From assembly GCF_003591175.1 (NCBI RefSeq), contig NZ_QYYG01000010.1, positions 62,001 to 126,000 on the forward strand: a DNA stretch of 64,000 nt, in the 5' to 3' direction. The notes under the pieces are model-generated. The model searched no databases. It had not been told where the DNA came from and was given only the letters and a program-made list of their open reading frames with translations. A program made the position numbers and the translations under genes. This stretch comes from Serratia inhibens (GTDB taxonomy: Bacteria > Pseudomonadota > Gammaproteobacteria > Enterobacterales > Enterobacteriaceae). The number at the start of each line of letters is the position of its first letter. The first letter of the stretch is position 1. This document shows positions 18,367-27,119 of the stretch, one piece after another.

Positions 18367-18921
18367 ATGCTAACGCTGACTTTTTTGGTCAAAACCGTTA
18401 TTGATCTTTACGTCATGGTACTGCTGCTGCGTATTTGGATGCAGTGGACGCGTACCGATTTTTATAACCCGTTCGCCCAGTTCGTGGTGAAGATCACCCA
18501 GCCGGTGGTCGGCCCGCTGCGCCGCATTATCCCATCACTGGGGCCTGTCGACAGCGCTTCGCTGTTGCTGGCGTTCCTGCTGATGACCATCAAGTATCCG
18601 CTGCTGCTGCTGATCCAGGGCGGCGCGATGTCACTCAGCCCGTATAACCTGCTGTTTGGCCTGATTTCGCTGGTCAAGTCGGCCGGTTATCTGATCTTCT
18701 GGGTGATGATTATCCGCGCCCTGATGAGCTGGATCAGCCAGGGCCGCAGCCCGATTGACTATGTGATGTATCAGTTGACGGAACCCCTGATGGCCCCGAT
18801 CCGCCGCATTCTTCCGGCCATGGGCGGTATCGATTTTTCAGCGATGGTGGTGATCCTGATCCTGTATCTGATCAACTACCTGGGTATGGATCTGTTCGGT
18901 GAGATCTGGTTCCTGCTGTGA
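18367..18921 (+). CDS. yggT: YGGT-family integral membrane protein
   Basis: A 184-residue inner membrane protein with two YGGT repeats, each containing two hydrophobic segments and the signature region [13 protein letters not shown] / [14 protein letters not shown]. The family has been linked to osmotic tolerance and, in other bacteria, to cell division; the molecular role is unclear. Its stop overlaps the GTG start of yggU by four bases. Part of the yggS-proC-yggT-yggU run. Confidence 0.93.
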   Translation: MLTLTFLVKTVIDLYVMVLLLRIWMQWTRTDFYNPFAQFVVKITQPVVGPLRRIIPSLGPVDSASLLLAFLLMTIKYPLLLLIQGGAMSLSPYNLLFGLISLVKSAGYLIFWVMIIRALMSWISQGRSPIDYVMYQLTEPLMAPIRRILPAMGGIDFSAMVVILILYLINYLGMDLFGEIWFLL

Positions 18922-19208
18922 GTGCAGTCACCCCCGTGCTGGACGGGCTGGCAATCAGGCTATATATTCAGCCGAAAGCCAGCCGCGACCAGATTATCGG
19001 TTTGCATGGCGACGAACTGAAAGTCGCCATTACCGCCCCGCCGGTTGACGGCCAGGCCAACGCCCATCTGATCAAGTTTATCGCCAAGCAGTTTAAAGTG
19101 GCGAAAAGCAACGTCACCATCGAGAAAGGCGAACTGGGGCGGCATAAACAGTTACGCATCGTTAATCCGCAACAGATCCCCGCCGTGGTCGCGGCGCTTA
19201 TCGAATAA
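18918..19208 (+). CDS. yggU: DUF167 protein YggU
   Basis: A 96-residue DUF167 family protein of unknown function. It starts with GTG in the overlapping GTGA junction with yggT; the N-terminus [10 protein letters not shown] aligns with E. coli YggU. Conserved features are [31 protein letters not shown] and [13 protein letters not shown]. It is translationally coupled to yggT and followed by rdgB after 17 bp. Confidence 0.93.
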   Translation: MSAVTPVLDGLAIRLYIQPKASRDQIIGLHGDELKVAITAPPVDGQANAHLIKFIAKQFKVAKSNVTIEKGELGRHKQLRIVNPQQIPAVVAALIE

Positions 19209-19225
19209 TTTTCAAGGTAGTCATC

Positions 19226-19819
19226 ATGCAAAAAGTCGTTCTTGCCACCGGTAACCCGGGAAAAGTGCGTGAACTCGCCGACCTGCTGGCCGATTTCGGT
19301 CTGAACGTGGTCGCACAAACCGAGCTGGGCGTGGATTCCGCCGAGGAAACCGGCCTGACGTTTATCGAAAACGCCATCCTGAAAGCCCGCCACGCGGCGC
19401 AAATCACCGGCCTGCCGGCGATCGCCGATGACTCCGGCCTGGCGGTGGACGTCCTGGGCGGCGCGCCTGGCATCTATTCTGCGCGCTACGCCGGCGTAGA
19501 GGCTTCTGATCAGCAAAACCTCGACAAGCTGCTGGTGGCGCTGAAAGACGTGCCGCAAGGCAGCCGCGGCGCGCAATTCCACTGCGTGCTGGTGTACATG
19601 CGCCATGCAGAAGACCCGACGCCGCTGGTGTTCCACGGCAGCTGGGCGGGTGAAATCGCCTTTGAATCCGCCGGTGCCGGTGGTTTCGGTTACGATCCTG
19701 TCTTCTACGTGCCGGAGTTGGGCCGCACCGCCGCCGAACTGAGCCGCGACGAGAAGAGCGCGGTGTCACACCGCGGTAAGGCGCTGAAGCTGATGCTGGA
19801 AGCCATGCGCAATGCTTAA
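19226..19819 (+). CDS. rdgB: XTP/dITP/ITP pyrophosphatase RdgB
   Basis: A 197-residue house-cleaning nucleotide pyrophosphatase that removes noncanonical purine nucleotides (dITP, XTP) from the pool. The Ham1 family motifs are [17 protein letters not shown] at the start, [27 protein letters not shown] near residue 65, and [13 protein letters not shown] with SHRGKALK near the end. Length equals the E. coli protein. It overlaps hemW by eight bases, indicating coupling. Confidence 0.96.
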   Translation: MQKVVLATGNPGKVRELADLLADFGLNVVAQTELGVDSAEETGLTFIENAILKARHAAQITGLPAIADDSGLAVDVLGGAPGIYSARYAGVEASDQQNLDKLLVALKDVPQGSRGAQFHCVLVYMRHAEDPTPLVFHGSWAGEIAFESAGAGGFGYDPVFYVPELGRTAAELSRDEKSAVSHRGKALKLMLEAMRNA

Positions 19820-20951
19820 GCTGCCCCCGCTGAGTTTGTACATTCACATCCCGTGGTGCGTGCAGAAGTGCCCGTACTGCGACTTCAACTCGCACGCGTT
19901 GAAGGGAGAAGTGCCGCATCAGGAATACGTCGATCACCTGCTGGCCGATCTGGATGCCGATCTGCCGCTGGCCGGCGGCCGGGAGATCAGCACCATTTTT
20001 ATCGGTGGCGGCACCCCCAGCCTGCTGAGCGCCGAGGCGATGCAATCGCTGCTCGACGGTGTGCGGGCGCGTATTCGCGTCGCCGATGACGCGGAGATCA
20101 CCATGGAGGCCAACCCCGGCACCGTGGAGGCCGATCGCTTCAGCGGCTACCAGCGCGCCGGTGTGAACCGCATCTCGATCGGCGTGCAGAGCTTCAGCGC
20201 GGAGAAGTTAACCCGTCTGGGGCGCATTCACGGCCCGGAAGAAGCCAAGCGCGCGGCACACCTGGCCACCGGTCTCGGCTTGCGCAGCTTTAACCTCGAT
20301 CTGATGCACGGCTTGCCGGACCAGTCGCTGGAAGAGGCGCTGGACGATCTGCGCCAGGCGATCGCTCTGAACCCGCCGCATCTGTCGTGGTATCAGCTGA
20401 CCATCGAGCCAAACACCCTGTTCAGCTCGCGACCGCCGGTGCTGCCGGACGACGATGCGCTGTGGGACATCTTCGAACGCGGCCACCAGTTGCTGAGCGC
20501 CGCCGGCTACCGGCAGTATGAAACCTCGGCCTACGCCAAGCCGGGCTACCAGTGCCAGCACAACCTCAACTACTGGCGTTTCGGCGACTACCTGGGGATT
20601 GGCTGCGGCGCGCACGGCAAGCTGACCTTTAGCGACGGCCGTATTCTGCGCACCGCGAAAACCAAGCATCCGCGCGGTTTTATGCAGGGCAAGTACATGG
20701 ACAAGCAGCATGAGGTGACGGCGGCAGATCGACCGTTCGAATTCTTTATGAACCGCTTCCGCCTGCTGGAGGCCGCGCCGCGTGCCGATTTCGCCAACTA
20801 CACCGGGCTGGACGAAAGCGTGATTCGCCCACAGTTGGACGAGGCACTGGCAAAAGGTTATCTAGAGGAAACGGCGGAATACTGGCAGATCACCGAAAAA
20901 GGCAAGCTGTTCCTTAACTCGCTGCTGGAGCTGTTCCTGGCGGATGAATAA
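19812..20951 (+). CDS. hemW: HemW, radical SAM haem chaperone
   Basis: A 379-residue radical SAM protein that binds and transfers haem, related to the coproporphyrinogen oxidase HemN. The cluster motif is [13 protein letters not shown] with cysteines at 16, 20 and 23. GGGTPSLL and EANPGTVE follow in the SAM barrel, and the C-terminal HemN-like domain has GIGCGAHGK. The motif spacing and length are those of HemW, not of the longer HemN. Last gene of the sprT-to-hemW block; a strong terminator follows the stop codon at once. Confidence 0.95.
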   Translation: MLKLPPLSLYIHIPWCVQKCPYCDFNSHALKGEVPHQEYVDHLLADLDADLPLAGGREISTIFIGGGTPSLLSAEAMQSLLDGVRARIRVADDAEITMEANPGTVEADRFSGYQRAGVNRISIGVQSFSAEKLTRLGRIHGPEEAKRAAHLATGLGLRSFNLDLMHGLPDQSLEEALDDLRQAIALNPPHLSWYQLTIEPNTLFSSRPPVLPDDDALWDIFERGHQLLSAAGYRQYETSAYAKPGYQCQHNLNYWRFGDYLGIGCGAHGKLTFSDGRILRTAKTKHPRGFMQGKYMDKQHEVTAADRPFEFFMNRFRLLEAAPRADFANYTGLDESVIRPQLDEALAKGYLEETAEYWQITEKGKLFLNSLLELFLADE

Positions 20952-20953
20952 AC

Positions 20954-20983
20954 AAAAAGCGCTGAATTATCAGCGCTTTTTTA
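20954..20983. terminator. Bidirectional terminator between hemW and the DUF2442 gene
   Basis: AAAAAGCGCTGA and TCAGCGCTTTTTT pair around ATTA. Runs of A and T on both sides allow use by hemW and by the convergent minus-strand pair. Confidence 0.92.
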
Positions 20984-21004
20984 TTAAGTCAACGGACCTG
21001 TGTC

Positions 21005-21253
21005 TCAGGCCGCCTGATGGGGGCGATGTGTCACATCGCCACGCCCCTTTAGCAAACCTTCAACGGAAATATCTTCATCCAACGCATCCCAATGGATCCC
21101 ACAAGCACTCAGCTCATAGCAAGCACGTTGTTCATCCGTTGCATTCAGCAGCCGGGGGAACCAGGTTAATGGCACGCCAATAATTCTGGCATCGCTCAGT
21201 TCCACCCACATTGTCACCTCATCAAAGCTGACAGCTTTAGCTGAAATACTCAT
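21005..21253 (-). CDS. DUF2442 domain protein, second gene of a DUF4160/DUF2442 pair
   Basis: An 82-residue DUF2442 protein (MWVELSDARIIGVPLTWFPRL, ACGIHWDALDEDISVEGLLKG). It starts inside the end of the DUF4160 gene (17-bp overlap). Adjacent DUF4160-DUF2442 genes recur in bacteria and have been proposed as a toxin-antitoxin-like pair, with DUF2442 in the antitoxin position; no function is demonstrated here. The pair sits between hemW and yggN, where E. coli has other genes, so it is a local insertion. Confidence 0.85.
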   Translation of the reverse strand: MSISAKAVSFDEVTMWVELSDARIIGVPLTWFPRLLNATDEQRACYELSACGIHWDALDEDISVEGLLKGRGDVTHRPHQAA

Positions 21254-21479
21254 TCCAGGCCTCCAAAAACAGCGACTGGTGATCTTCGATAATTCCAGTT
21301 AACTCTTTTAATACTCTGGAATTAAACCCATCATTGCGTGCCAGTTGCACAACCGGCGTCAACCAGAACTTGGCTTCCGTCCCCGCGTCTCTGACATGAA
21401 TATGAGCAGGTTCTAACGGATCGCCTTCATTTGAGTAAAAGAAGAACTTATACCCTTTAAAACGAAATATCACTGGCAT
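21237..21479 (-). CDS. DUF4160 domain protein, first gene of a DUF4160/DUF2442 pair
   Basis: An 80-residue DUF4160 protein with the family core FFFYSNEGDPLEPAHIHVR and LTGIIEDHQSLFLEAWNEYF. The ATG at 21479 has AAGGA ten bases upstream; a TTG directly before it would also be possible. The 3' end overlaps the DUF2442 start by 17 bp, so the two are translated together. The HIHV stretch with its histidines is conserved in the family. Possible toxin-like partner; this is inference from the gene pairing. Confidence 0.85.
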   Translation of the reverse strand: MPVIFRFKGYKFFFYSNEGDPLEPAHIHVRDAGTEAKFWLTPVVQLARNDGFNSRVLKELTGIIEDHQSLFLEAWNEYFS

Positions 21480-21576
21480 CAATGCAAAATCCTTTTGTCA
21501 ATTGATTATAGTTTAGCCAGTTTGTCAGATAGTCGTCAGCAGGTCAAAAAACGCTCCGATAGCGGTAAGGCTCATG

Positions 21577-22293
21577 TTACTTCAATGCGTTAAGCAGGTC
21601 TTTACGCTGGGTTTCCAGGCCGGTAACCCGGTTGCAGACGTCGTGACCAAAGTTCTGGAAATCCTGCTCCTGGTTGTTCCATTCGTTCTGAATCGCCTTC
21701 TGCAGGCCGCCCAGATTGCCCATAATCGCCTGCAACGGGTTACCGCCGCTGCTGGCGGCCTGCTTGACGCCCATCTCGTTCAGGCTGTCTTGCAGTACGC
21801 CGCCCATGCTTTGCTGCACGAGATTGCGGCCATCCTGCTCAACCTGGTCGATCGCCTTGTGGTGGAAGGCCAGGCCGTCGCTGCGGTGTTCGATAATGCG
21901 GTTCATCTGCTGCTTAAGTTGGTCGTTCAGCGTGGTCAGGCGATTGCGTACATTGCTGTCGCTACCCAATTCCTTCACGATCACCTTGTCCAGCGCCACC
22001 CGCGCTTTTTCCAGATGCTGCTGCGCACCCTTGTCGATCCACGGCAGTTCTTTGCGTAGCGCACTCTGGTAACTGAAAGCTTTCTGGCGCTGGCTGTCGT
22101 TGAGGCTCAGAGCCTGGCCGTTACGGGTGACATCGCCATCCGCCGAAATCTGCAGATTGCCGCTGGCGCCAGTCACCTGCACGTTCTGCGGGCTGATAAC
22201 CACGTCGTCCTGAGGTTTAACGCTGCACTGATATTCGGCATGCGCCTGTGAAGCGGTCAACAGCAGTAAGGCTAACCCGGTTTTCTTTAACAT
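21577..22293 (-). CDS. yggN: YggN family exported protein (DUF2884)
   Basis: A 238-residue DUF2884 protein with an N-terminal signal peptide (MLKKTGLALLLLTASQAHA, cleavage before EYQC). The rest is largely helical and probably periplasmic. Two cysteines (YQCSV near the N-terminus and HDVCNRV near the C-terminus) may form a disulfide. Function unknown. It follows glsB on the same strand after 30 bp; in E. coli yggN sits next to yggL-trmB, so the neighbourhood is conserved apart from glsB. Confidence 0.9.
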   Translation of the reverse strand: MLKKTGLALLLLTASQAHAEYQCSVKPQDDVVISPQNVQVTGASGNLQISADGDVTRNGQALSLNDSQRQKAFSYQSALRKELPWIDKGAQQHLEKARVALDKVIVKELGSDSNVRNRLTTLNDQLKQQMNRIIEHRSDGLAFHHKAIDQVEQDGRNLVQQSMGGVLQDSLNEMGVKQAASSGGNPLQAIMGNLGGLQKAIQNEWNNQEQDFQNFGHDVCNRVTGLETQRKDLLNALK

Positions 22294-22323
22294 ATTTTCT
22301 CCTGACTCCCTTCCGTGGTGGGA

Positions 22324-23256
22324 TTAAAAAATCGAACGGCTAATCCGTTGAGACAACAGTTCCAGTGCCGCAGTTCCCGCCAGGGAGTTACCGGACGCAT
22401 CCAGTTCCGGCGACCAGACGGCGATCGACAGCTCATCGGGCACGATAGCGACAATGCCGCCGCCCACGCCGGATTTGCCCGGCATCCCTACCCGATAAGC
22501 AAACTCCCCCGCGCCGTCGTACATACCGCTGGTCATCATCAGCGCATTGATCTGGCGGGCTTGCAGCGGGCTTATCACTTCGCGCCCACTGAGGTCACGC
22601 CCGTGATTGGCCAGATAGGCAAAGCTGCGCGCCAGCTCCACGCAGCTCATGCGCAGCGCACAGTAGTGGAAATAGGTTTGCAGAACGGTGAGCACGTCGT
22701 TTTCGAAGTTGCCGAACGACTTCATCAAATAGGCTATCGCCGCATTGCGATCGGAGTGTTCGAACTCGGAGCGCGCCACGCGGGAGTCATAAGCCAGATC
22801 GTCTTCGCCGGTCAGTTGCCGCACCACTTCCAGCATCCGCTGTTTAGGAGCACTGAGCCGGGTTTGCAGCATGTCGCACACCACCAGCGCGCCGGGGTTG
22901 ATAAACGGATTGCGCGGCTTGCCCTGTTCCATTTCCAACTGCAACAACGAGTTGAACGGCAAGCCGGAGGGCTCTTTACCGACCCGTTGCCAGATCTCGT
23001 GTTCCTGGTAGCGCGTCAGCGCCAGCGTCAGGCTCAGCACCTTGGAAATAGACTGAATAGAGAAACGTTCCGTGGCGTCCCCGGCCTGGAACATCTCGCC
23101 GTCGACGGTGCAAACGGCGATCGCCAGACGGTCGGCGGCCACTTCCGCCAGCGCCGGTATATAGTCCGCCACCTTCCCTTTGCCAATCAGCGGGCGCACC
23201 TGTTGCAGGATGTCATCCAGCAACGCGTTATCCAATGTCGTTACCACCTCGGTCAC
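22324..23256 (-). CDS. glsB: Glutaminase
   Basis: A 310-residue beta-lactamase-fold glutaminase that hydrolyses glutamine to glutamate and ammonia. The serine-lysine motif FSIQSISKV is near residue 68. [13 protein letters not shown], the Glu/Asn-containing segment [12 protein letters not shown] and GKSGVGGGI are all present. Length equals E. coli GlsB. It lies between yggL and yggN on the minus strand. The enzyme may contribute ammonia for acid resistance, as proposed for E. coli GlsA; that is inference. Confidence 0.94.
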   Translation of the reverse strand: MTEVVTTLDNALLDDILQQVRPLIGKGKVADYIPALAEVAADRLAIAVCTVDGEMFQAGDATERFSIQSISKVLSLTLALTRYQEHEIWQRVGKEPSGLPFNSLLQLEMEQGKPRNPFINPGALVVCDMLQTRLSAPKQRMLEVVRQLTGEDDLAYDSRVARSEFEHSDRNAAIAYLMKSFGNFENDVLTVLQTYFHYCALRMSCVELARSFAYLANHGRDLSGREVISPLQARQINALMMTSGMYDGAGEFAYRVGMPGKSGVGGGIVAIVPDELSIAVWSPELDASGNSLAGTAALELLSQRISRSIF

Positions 23257-23271
23257 ACTCCGGACAAAATA

Positions 23272-23292
23272 AAGGTGCCGTTAAGGCACCTT
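23272..23292 (-). terminator. Possible terminator between yggL and glsB
   Basis: AAGGTGCC and GGCACCTT pair around a short loop and are followed on the minus strand by TATTTTG. It separates trmB-yggL from glsB-yggN. Confidence 0.6.
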
Positions 23293-23341
23293 AAATCAAT
23301 GAACAACGCGGCGCGATGCCGCACTCATCAAGCTGAGAAAA

Positions 23342-23668
23342 TCAATCCCACCAGATATCGAACAGATCGCTGACTTTAACGTCAGACAGCTTGCGCGCTT
23401 CCAGCCATTTTTTGACCAGCTCGCGCTGTTCGTCGGTGCAATGGCCGATGGTTTGCAGGCAGATTAACCCTTCCCACTGCAGGTAGCCGCTGCCGTCAAA
23501 CGCCAGGCCATTCGGCTCAATCATTTCGTCGATGAAAGCGTCCAGCGTGCTGTCGATATCCTCAACCGCGGTGCCTTCGGCAAAGCGCCATGCTACGGAG
23601 AAACCCAGCTCCTGAAACTCTTCAATGTGTAACTTTTTACGTAAACGACGACTGCGGTTCTTAGCCAT
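23342..23668 (-). CDS. yggL: YggL family protein (DUF469)
   Basis: A 108-residue DUF469 protein starting [21 protein letters not shown] conserved basic N-terminus precedes an acidic middle (EDIDSTLDAFIDEMIEPN). E. coli YggL associates with ribosomes; the exact role is not settled. The start codon overlaps the trmB stop by one base (TAATG), so the genes are coupled. Confidence 0.94.
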   Translation of the reverse strand: MAKNRSRRLRKKLHIEEFQELGFSVAWRFAEGTAVEDIDSTLDAFIDEMIEPNGLAFDGSGYLQWEGLICLQTIGHCTDEQRELVKKWLEARKLSDVKVSDLFDIWWD

Positions 23669-24387
23669 TATTCTTTCCTCTCAAACATCAAATCCCAAAC
23701 GCCATGTCCCAGACGCTGGCCGCGTAATTCAAATTTTGTCAGCGGGCGTGAATCCGGACGCGGCACGTAATCATTATCGCTGGAAAGATTACGGTAGCCT
23801 GAGATCCCGTTCATAACCTCTAACATATGTTCTGCATAAGGTTGCCAGTCGGTGGCCATATGGAACACGCCGCCGACTTTCAGTTTGCGCCGCACCAGTT
23901 CAACGAACGGCGTCTGTACGATGCGGCGTTTGTTGTGGCGCGCCTTGTGCCACGGATCGGGGAAAAACAGCTGCACCATGTCCAGCGACCCGTCCGGGAT
24001 CATATTCTCCAGCACCTCAACCGCATCGTGACACATCACGCGCAGGTTGCTCAATTCCGCTTCTGTGGCGTCAGCCAGGCAAGCGCCCACGCCCGGCGAA
24101 TGCACCTCAATCCCCAGGAAGTTCTGCTGTGGATTGTTGCTCGCCATGGTCACCAGCGAGGCGCCCATGCCAAAACCGATCTCCAGCACGGTCGGCGCTT
24201 CGCGCCCGAACAGTGCGGCGATATCGACAGGTTCAGCCTGATACTCCACGCCCATCACCGGCCAATAGTTGTCCAGCGCGTGCTGCTGGCCTTTGGTCAA
24301 CCGCCCCTGGCGGCGGACAAAACTGCGGATACGGCGCATCGCGCGGCCGTTCTCATCAAATTCCGGGGAGATGACGTCATTAATCAT
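23668..24387 (-). CDS. trmB: tRNA (guanine(46)-N7)-methyltransferase
   Basis: A 239-residue class I SAM methyltransferase that makes m7G46 in tRNA. The start gives [21 protein letters not shown], the family N-terminus; nine earlier in-frame codons are dropped. The SAM-binding motif is [17 protein letters not shown], the acidic end of motif I is [12 protein letters not shown], and the active region is [18 protein letters not shown]. Divergent from mutY, conserved in order with yggL. Confidence 0.96.
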   Translation of the reverse strand: MINDVISPEFDENGRAMRRIRSFVRRQGRLTKGQQHALDNYWPVMGVEYQAEPVDIAALFGREAPTVLEIGFGMGASLVTMASNNPQQNFLGIEVHSPGVGACLADATEAELSNLRVMCHDAVEVLENMIPDGSLDMVQLFFPDPWHKARHNKRRIVQTPFVELVRRKLKVGGVFHMATDWQPYAEHMLEVMNGISGYRNLSSDNDYVPRPDSRPLTKFELRGQRLGHGVWDLMFERKE

Positions 24388-24566
24388 AGTGCTTTCTGTC
24401 TGTTTGGCTGCCAATTAGGGAAACGCGCATTATGCAAAGATACCTTGGTTTAGCAAGTGTTCATCTTGATACCTGCCGTGCGACGTCGGAAAGTTCCGGT
24501 TTACAGCAACATGACTCTATGCTGCAATCTCGCTTCATTTTCTGCCGGATATCGAATCTGCTTATG

Positions 24567-25664
24567 ATGCAAGCACAACAGTTCGCACAGGTGGTGCTTG
24601 ACTGGTACCAGCGTTACGGCCGTAAAACCCTGCCGTGGCAGCTTGATAAAACCGCCTATCAAGTATGGCTCTCCGAGGTCATGTTGCAACAAACTCAGGT
24701 TGCCACCGTTATTCCTTACTTCCAGCGTTTTATGGCACGCTTTCCCAACGTACGCGCCTTGGCAGAAGCGCCGCTGGACGAAGTGCTGCACCTGTGGACC
24801 GGCCTGGGCTACTACGCCCGAGCGCGCAACCTGCACAAGGCTGCGCAAACCATTGTCGCACAGCACGGCGGCGAGTTCCCGACAACCTTTGAAGAAATCG
24901 CCGCTTTGCCCGGCATCGGCCGCTCAACCGCCGGTGCGGTGCTGTCGCTGGCGCTCGGCCAACACTATCCGATCCTCGACGGCAACGTGAAGCGCGTGCT
25001 GGCCCGCTGCTATGCGGTTGAAGGCTGGCCGGGCAAGAAGGATGTAGAGAACCGCCTGTGGCGGATCAGTGAAGACGTCACCCCGGCCCAGGGCGTCGGT
25101 CAGTTCAATCAGGCAATGATGGATCTGGGGGCGATGGTCTGCACCCGCTCCAAACCCAAATGCGAGCTGTGCCCCCTTAACACCGGCTGCATCGCTTACG
25201 CTAACCACAGCTGGGCAAAATACCCCGGCAAAAAACCGAAGCAGACGCTGCCGGAAAAAACCGCCTACTTTTTATTGCTGCAGAGCGGCGAGCGGGCCTG
25301 GCTGGAACAACGCCCGGCCGTGGGGCTGTGGGGCGGGCTGTTTTGCTTCCCGCAGTTCAGCGAACGCGAAGAGATGGAACTCTGGCTGCAACAGCGCGGT
25401 CTGAAAGGCAATCGCCTAGAGCAGTTGACCGCATTTCGTCATACTTTCAGCCATTTCCATCTCGATATCGTGCCAATGTGGCTGGAAATGAACGATGCCG
25501 GCGGCAGTATGGATGAGGGAATCGGTCTCTGGTATAACCTGGCGCAACCGCCCGCCGTCGGGTTGGCAGCGCCGGTTGACCGCCTGTTGCAACAGTTGGC
25601 AAAACACTCCCCGCTCCAACAGGGTTTATTTGGCGCTAGCGCCATTGATGAGGAATTAGCATGA
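24567..25664 (+). CDS. mutY: Adenine DNA glycosylase MutY
   Basis: A 365-residue base excision repair glycosylase that removes adenine paired with 8-oxoguanine. The start at 24567 (MQAQQFAQ) matches E. coli MQASQF; an ATG directly before it is equally possible. The helix-hairpin-helix region reads [19 protein letters not shown] with the catalytic Asp in [16 protein letters not shown]. Four cysteines in the C-x6-C-x2-C-x5-C pattern ([18 protein letters not shown]) bind the [4Fe-4S] cluster. A NUDIX-like 8-oxoG recognition domain follows ([24 protein letters not shown]). It overlaps yggX by four bases. Confidence 0.96.
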   Translation: MQAQQFAQVVLDWYQRYGRKTLPWQLDKTAYQVWLSEVMLQQTQVATVIPYFQRFMARFPNVRALAEAPLDEVLHLWTGLGYYARARNLHKAAQTIVAQHGGEFPTTFEEIAALPGIGRSTAGAVLSLALGQHYPILDGNVKRVLARCYAVEGWPGKKDVENRLWRISEDVTPAQGVGQFNQAMMDLGAMVCTRSKPKCELCPLNTGCIAYANHSWAKYPGKKPKQTLPEKTAYFLLLQSGERAWLEQRPAVGLWGGLFCFPQFSEREEMELWLQQRGLKGNRLEQLTAFRHTFSHFHLDIVPMWLEMNDAGGSMDEGIGLWYNLAQPPAVGLAAPVDRLLQQLAKHSPLQQGLFGASAIDEELA

Positions 25665-25933
25665 GCAGAACCATTTTTTGTACCTTCTTGCAGCGCGATG
25701 CCGAAGGGCAGGACTTCCAACTTTATCCAGGGGACATCGGCAAACGCATCTATAACGAGATCTCGAAAGAGGCCTGGGCCGAATGGATGAAAAAACAAAC
25801 CATGCTGATCAACGAGAAAAAGCTGAACATGATGAACGTGGATGACCGCAAACTGCTGGAAGCCGAAATGGTCAAATTCCTGTTCGAAGGGCACGACGTC
25901 CATATCGAAGGCTATACGCCACCAAGCGAATAA
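25661..25933 (+). CDS. yggX: Fe(II) trafficking protein YggX
   Basis: A 90-residue protein that protects iron-sulfur clusters and aids iron trafficking. The N-terminus [19 protein letters not shown] includes the conserved Cys7, and [17 protein letters not shown] is diagnostic. It starts in an ATGA overlap with mutY, the conserved mutY-yggX pairing, which fits the need of MutY for an intact cluster. Confidence 0.96.
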   Translation: MSRTIFCTFLQRDAEGQDFQLYPGDIGKRIYNEISKEAWAEWMKKQTMLINEKKLNMMNVDDRKLLEAEMVKFLFEGHDVHIEGYTPPSE

Positions 25934-25987
25934 TGCTGTTGGGGCCAGGCGCTGGCCCTTCCAAAACTTCTCGTATACGGCTTTAAG

Positions 25988-27064
25988 ATGAAGAAAATTT
26001 TAGCTTTGCTAGTGATAGCGCCATTGCTGATTTCCTGTTCCGGCAAGAAAACCGACGAAGTCAACGAAGCCTGGGTCAAAGACACTAATGGCTTCGAGAT
26101 CCTGATGGGCCAGTTTGCCCACAACATCGAGAATATCTGGGGTCTGAACGAAGTTCTGATCGCCGGGCCAAAAGATTACGTTAAATATACCGATCAGTAT
26201 CAAACCCGTAGCCACATCAACTTCGATTCTGGCGCGATTACCATTGAAACCATCGCCACCACCGATCCTGCCGCTCACCTGCGCCAGGCGATCATCAGCA
26301 CCCTGCTGATGGGCGACGATCCGGGTTCAATCGATCTCTATTCCGACGTCAACGATATCCAGATCAGTAAAGAGCCGTTCCTGTACGGCCAGGTGCTGGA
26401 TAACAAAGGCGCGCCGATCCGCTGGGAATGGCGTGCGGCGCACTTTGCCGACTATCTGCTGCAAACCAAGCTGCAAAAACGCAACTCGGGCCTGCACGTG
26501 ATTTACTCGGTCACCATTCAGTTGGTGCCAAACCACCTGGATCAACGTGCGCACAAGTACCTGCCGATGGTACGCAAGGCGTCGGAGAAATACGGTGTGG
26601 AAGAGTCGCTGATCCTGGCGATCATGCAGACCGAATCCAGCTTTAACCCGTATGCGGTAAGCGGTTCGGATGCGCTTGGCCTGATGCAGGTTGTGCAGCA
26701 CACCGCCGGTAAAGACGTGTTTAAGATGCGCGGCAAATGGGGCACGCCAAGCCGCAGTTACCTGTTCGATCCGGAGAACAACATCGACACAGGTACCGCT
26801 TATCTGGCGATCCTGCAAAACAACTACCTGGGCGGCATTCAGAACCCGACATCGCGTCGCTATGCGGTGATCACCGCCTATAACGGCGGCGCAGGCAGCG
26901 TGTTGCGAGTGTTCTCCAGCGACAGAACCCGCGCGGTGAGTATCATCAACGGCATGCAGCCGGGTGACATTTACCAGACGCTGACCACCAAGCACCCGGC
27001 CAGCGAGTCACGTCGTTATCTGGTGAAGGTGAATAACGCGCAGAAGAGTTATCGCAGGAAGTAA
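25988..27064 (+). CDS. mltC: Membrane-bound lytic transglycosylase C
   Basis: A 358-residue outer membrane lipoprotein that cleaves the peptidoglycan glycan strand with 1,6-anhydro ring formation. The lipobox is PLLISCSG with Cys17. An N-terminal MltC-specific domain (about residues 25-190) precedes the SLT domain. The catalytic Glu lies in [19 protein letters not shown], followed by [15 protein letters not shown] and [11 protein letters not shown]. Same order as E. coli mutY-yggX-mltC. A shared terminator separates it from the convergent speC. Confidence 0.96.
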   Translation: MKKILALLVIAPLLISCSGKKTDEVNEAWVKDTNGFEILMGQFAHNIENIWGLNEVLIAGPKDYVKYTDQYQTRSHINFDSGAITIETIATTDPAAHLRQAIISTLLMGDDPGSIDLYSDVNDIQISKEPFLYGQVLDNKGAPIRWEWRAAHFADYLLQTKLQKRNSGLHVIYSVTIQLVPNHLDQRAHKYLPMVRKASEKYGVEESLILAIMQTESSFNPYAVSGSDALGLMQVVQHTAGKDVFKMRGKWGTPSRSYLFDPENNIDTGTAYLAILQNNYLGGIQNPTSRRYAVITAYNGGAGSVLRVFSSDRTRAVSIINGMQPGDIYQTLTTKHPASESRRYLVKVNNAQKSYRRK

Positions 27065-27090
27065 CGCACGGCGAGGTTGTTATCAATGAA

Positions 27091-27114
27091 AAGGGCCGGT
27101 GCTAACCGGCCCTT
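27091..27114. terminator. Bidirectional terminator between mltC and speC
   Basis: AAGGGCCGGT and ACCGGCCCTT pair over ten bases around GCTA, with T-rich sequence on the plus side and TTTT on the minus side. It lies between the two convergent genes. Confidence 0.9.
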
Positions 27115-27119
27115 GTTGT

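Noticed and set aside
22315..23373. 352-codon plus-strand ORF
   Set aside because: Antisense to glsB, which is complete and conserved.
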